From NCBI GenBank assembly GCA_015066515.1, contig SVOH01000011.1:1-64000 (forward strand): 64,000 nt of DNA. The letters run 5' to 3'. Of this stretch, positions 61,534-64,000 are shown one piece after another; the stretch's first letter is position 1, and each line of letters opens with the position of its first letter. Below the pieces are notes generated by a model. That model worked only from the letters and a program-made list of their open reading frames with translations. It was not told where the DNA came from and did no database searches. The translations under genes were made by a program, and so were the position numbers. The DNA is from Oscillospiraceae bacterium. Its GTDB lineage: Bacteria > Bacillota > Clostridia > Oscillospirales > Acutalibacteraceae.

Positions 61534-62483
61534 TTTATCTTTGCGTTATCGTACAAGTATTCCATAACAATATCCTGTACGGCATAGCTCTCAGCAATGA
61601 CAGGCTGCTTAACCTCTTGACTGGTAACCGTGCTTTCAAGCATTTCAAGTTTTTCGGTGTCAAGAATGTAATACATAAGCATATTTACCTTCATCATCTG
61701 AGGTACCATTTCGGTAGAAATTTGAGATTTATACGCTTCTACACTTGAACCATTTGAAACAAGAACATCCTCTAAGTCAACATTATATGCAGTCTTGTAC
61801 ATGTCTACATAAAATTCAAATATAGCTTCACATAAAAGTTCACTGTCTTTTGGAGGATAATCTTTAATTTTTGCTTTTGAAACAATGGTATCAAGTATGT
61901 ACTGCTTAATAGCACGTTCCTTAATGTCTTTTTTATAATCATCAACCGAATCAAACTTCATTTTCTCATACGCTTCTTCTTCGGTCAGAGCCTTTTTTAT
62001 AAAATTAACCTTACAGGTGAATACAGCTTCTTTACCGTTAAGGTCAGCCTTGCCATAATTTTCAGGGAATTTTGCAGTAACATCCTTTGTCTCGCCTACT
62101 GCTACGCCAATAAGCTCCTCCTCAAAATCGTCAATAAACGTTTTAGAACCAATTACAAGCTCAGCACCTTTTGCTGTACCACCTTCAAAAGCAACTCCAT
62201 CAAGCTTTCCTTCATAGTCAAGATTTATAGTGTCACCGTTTGCAACAACACCCTCTTTGACTTCCTTGTAAAGTTTATTATCCTCTACATCAATGCTTAA
62301 GACATCATCATAGTATTTAGCAAATTCGTCGGTTGTAGTATCAACCTCTACACCAAGATAATCGCTTAACTCAACGTAATTTTCAAGCTTTACGCTTTTA
62401 TAAAGCTCGCGATCCTTACCGCAACCGGTAAGAAAAGTCATCATTAAAACTACTACTAATAAAACTGCTGTTAATCTTTTCAT
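61530..62483 (-). CDS. Trigger-factor-like FKBP peptidyl-prolyl isomerase lipoprotein
   Basis: 317 residues from the ATG at 62483; an in-frame GTG nine bases earlier lies in the ribosome site. A lipobox FLTGC (Cys near residue 21) anchors it outside the membrane. An FKBP domain follows (about 80-165; NGDTINLDYEGKLDGVAFEGG and DFEEELIGVAVGETKD), then a helical trigger-factor-like C-terminal part (about 170-317). The ribosome-binding N-terminal domain of cytosolic trigger factor is missing, so it is an extracytoplasmic foldase. Neighbour of prfB by 11 bases. Confidence 0.9.
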   Translation of the reverse strand: MKRLTAVLLVVVLMMTFLTGCGKDRELYKSVKLENYVELSDYLGVEVDTTTDEFAKYYDDVLSIDVEDNKLYKEVKEGVVANGDTINLDYEGKLDGVAFEGGTAKGAELVIGSKTFIDDFEEELIGVAVGETKDVTAKFPENYGKADLNGKEAVFTCKVNFIKKALTEEEAYEKMKFDSVDDYKKDIKERAIKQYILDTIVSKAKIKDYPPKDSELLCEAIFEFYVDMYKTAYNVDLEDVLVSNGSSVEAYKSQISTEMVPQMMKVNMLMYYILDTEKLEMLESTVTSQEVKQPVIAESYAVQDIVMEYLYDNAKIK

Positions 62484-62494
62484 TTTAGTCACCC

Positions 62495-63616
62495 TTAATT
62501 ATCCTTTAATTCGCCCTTTGAAGCGGCCTTCAAATAAGCGTTTATAAATCCGTCTAAATCGCCATCCATAACGGCGTTTATATTACCTGATTCAAAGTTT
62601 GTTCTATGGTCTTTTGCCAATGTGTACGGCATAAACACGTATGAACGAATTTGCGAACCCCAAGTAATTTCTTTTTGAACGCCCTTGATATCTTCTATTT
62701 TTTCAAGATGCTCACGTTCTTTTATTTCGAGCAATTTTGATTTTAGCATTTTCATAGCTTGCTCACGGTTTTGAACCTGACTGCGCTCGTTTTGACAGGC
62801 TACAACAATACCTGTTGGAATATGTGTAAGTCGAACCGCAGACGAGGTTTTGTTAATGTGCTGACCACCTGCACCTGACGAACGAAAAACATCCATTTTT
62901 ATGTCGTCATCACGAATCTCTATGTTCATATCATCGGTAATTTCAGGCATAACCTCTAAAGAAGCAAAAGACGTGTGCCTTCTGCCCGAAGCATCAAACG
63001 GCGATACACGCACAAGACGGTGAACGCCCGATTCGCTTTTTAAATAACCGTAAGCATTTTCGCCCTCAACGAGCAAGGTAGCACTTTTAAGACCCGCCTC
63101 ATCTCCATCTAAAAAGTCAAGCATCTTAACGCTAAAGCCGTGTCTTTCACCCCAGCGTGTATACATACGAACAAGCATTTCTGTCCAATCCATAGCCTCA
63201 GTACCGCCCGAGCCCGCATGAAAAGTAAGTATTGTGTTATTGTTGTCGTACTCGCCGGTAAGCAACGTAGTAAGTCGCAAAGAAGATAGCTTGCCTTCTA
63301 ATTCATCAATAGATGCTGTAATCTCTTCTACCATTGAGGTGTCACCCTCTTCGTCGGCCATATCGATTAAAACCAATAAATCCTCGTACGAAGAAGCAAT
63401 GCTATCGTAGGTTTCTACCTTGTTTTTTAGCTTGCCTGTTTTTTGCACTACTGCCTGTGAGTTTTCAAGGTCATCCCAAAAGCCAGGTGCTGTTTGTTTT
63501 AATTCAAGCTCTTCAATATCACGGACAAGCTTGTCATAGCCTATTGCATCACGAAGGTCTTTTATTTCTTGTTCATTTGCAATAAGACGTAATTTTAATT
63601 GCTCAAATTCAAGCAT
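62495..63616 (-). CDS. prfB: Peptide chain release factor 2
   Basis: 373 residues in one uninterrupted frame. Recognises UGA and UAA: SPF tripeptide in VRVSPFDASGRRH (about 203-215) and catalytic GGQ in SSGAGGQHINKTSSAV (about 244-259). Most bacteria need a programmed frameshift at an early UGA in this gene; here the equivalent region (LRDAIGYDKL) reads straight through, with no CTTTGA site. It lies between prmA and the FKBP gene. Confidence 0.97.
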   Translation of the reverse strand: MLEFEQLKLRLIANEQEIKDLRDAIGYDKLVRDIEELELKQTAPGFWDDLENSQAVVQKTGKLKNKVETYDSIASSYEDLLVLIDMADEEGDTSMVEEITASIDELEGKLSSLRLTTLLTGEYDNNNTILTFHAGSGGTEAMDWTEMLVRMYTRWGERHGFSVKMLDFLDGDEAGLKSATLLVEGENAYGYLKSESGVHRLVRVSPFDASGRRHTSFASLEVMPEITDDMNIEIRDDDIKMDVFRSSGAGGQHINKTSSAVRLTHIPTGIVVACQNERSQVQNREQAMKMLKSKLLEIKEREHLEKIEDIKGVQKEITWGSQIRSYVFMPYTLAKDHRTNFESGNINAVMDGDLDGFINAYLKAASKGELKDN

Positions 63617-63635
63617 CTATTTTCCTCCAAAGAGA

Positions 63636-64000
63636 TTATTTTGTTAAAACATATGCGTGCCATTCTTCACGCATAAGACTTTCAGTAATTTTAAATCCGT
63701 GCTCTATAGCCGATTTTTCAACCTCTAAAGCGCGCATATCAATTATACCCGACACTATAAGTATACCGTCGTCTTTCATAAAATTTGCTACGTTGTCGAA
63801 AAGTCGCATTACAACATCGGCAACGATATTGGCGCAAACAATATCATATTTGCCGCTTACTTTTTCAGCCAAGTCACCTACTAAAAATTGGGTCTTTTCA
63901 CTAACTCCGTTAATCTCGGCATTGGCAATCGCAGTTTTCACCGATTGTGCATCGATATCAACACCGATTGCACTTTTAGCACCTAGCAAATCAGCCGCAA
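63636..64000 (-). CDS. prmA: Ribosomal protein L11 methyltransferase, C-terminal part (runs off right edge)
   Basis: The last 121 residues of a protein continuing beyond the window (the frame is open upstream of 64000). The SAM-binding segment AIGVDIDAQSVKTAIANAE and the CANIVADVVMRL motif (the usual NILA position) followed by DDGILIVSGII match PrmA, which trimethylates L11. The short initiating Met that can be read near 63989 is internal. It leads the prfB-FKBP-PPTase string. Confidence 0.9.
   Translation of the reverse strand, partial: AADLLGAKSAIGVDIDAQSVKTAIANAEINGVSEKTQFLVGDLAEKVSGKYDIVCANIVADVVMRLFDNVANFMKDDGILIVSGIIDMRALEVEKSAIEHGFKITESLMREEWHAYVLTK

Overview
The window reads as a chromosomal segment of a low-GC, spore-forming Firmicute of the class Clostridia, probably a gut- or rumen-type Oscillospirales/Ruminococcaceae relative. 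The evidence is the AT-rich sequence with strong GGAGG ribosome binding sites and sigma-A promoters, a yabP-yabQ-divIC sporulation/division cluster, the clostridial recJ-relA-dtd-hemZ order, CUT1 sugar transporters with large solute-binding proteins, and repeat-rich surface proteins. Genus and species cannot be named from sequence alone. Every convincing gene lies on the minus strand, so transcription runs from high to low coordinates; none of the plus-strand frames looks real.

Region 1 (1-24.6 kb) is an accessory carbohydrate and cell-surface region. From upstream to downstream there is an 11-kb operon (24486 to 13326): a 973-residue solute-binding protein with two extra beta-sandwich modules, a permease pair, an NHL-propeller/Yip1 membrane protein, a DUF5696-like lipoprotein and a second permease pair. 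It starts at a consensus promoter with an inverted repeat over the predicted start site and ends at a strong terminator. Next come a 1774-residue repeat surface protein, a GH16 glucanase-like lipoprotein and a solute-binding lipoprotein (13058 to 4446), then a paralogous solute-binding lipoprotein with its own promoter (4269 to 2824), and the start of a second giant surface protein that runs off the left edge. No transport ATPase is encoded here, so a shared MsmX-type ATPase elsewhere is inferred.

Region 2 (24.8-29.3 kb) is the str operon (rpsL-rpsG-fusA-tuf). Region 3 (29.4-38.5 kb) is mixed: a split ThrE-type exporter, a REP-associated tyrosine transposase (RAYT) whose own coding sequence holds two inverted GTAG-headed palindromes, an S66 peptidase, an APH-type kinase, an NAD-dependent epimerase, groES-groL, a DagK-like lipid kinase and an RlmL-like methyltransferase. 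Between the S66 peptidase and the kinase lies a small chimeric relic: the start of a second RAYT joined in frame to a copy of the groL 3' end.

Region 4 (38.6-51.4 kb) is a long housekeeping cluster: recJ, relA, dtd, a metallo-beta-lactamase-fold hydrolase, hemZ, a uridine-kinase-like gene, a zinc-ribbon protein, an MTAN-like nucleosidase, a SpoVB/YabM flippase, HU, an S4-domain protein (RqcP/YabO type), yabP, yabQ, divIC and an S1-domain protein. Region 5 (51.5-55.7 kb) is a MarR-controlled heterodimeric ABC exporter; the marR gene is split by one extra base in an A8 tract and has a perfect palindromic operator over its own promoter. Region 6 (55.7-64 kb) holds a coiled-coil protein of unknown function, VanZ, an EnvC-like M23 hydrolase with ftsX and ftsE, a PucR/CdaR-type regulator, a phosphopantetheinyl transferase, a trigger-factor-like FKBP lipoprotein, prfB and the end of prmA.

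Most of the window is ordinary. The least ordinary parts are the RAYT/REP/groL-tail relic region (30.7-34.4 kb), the solute-binding/NHL-Yip1/DUF5696 operon, the frameshifted marR, and the terminator-like hairpin that contains the yabP ribosome binding site.
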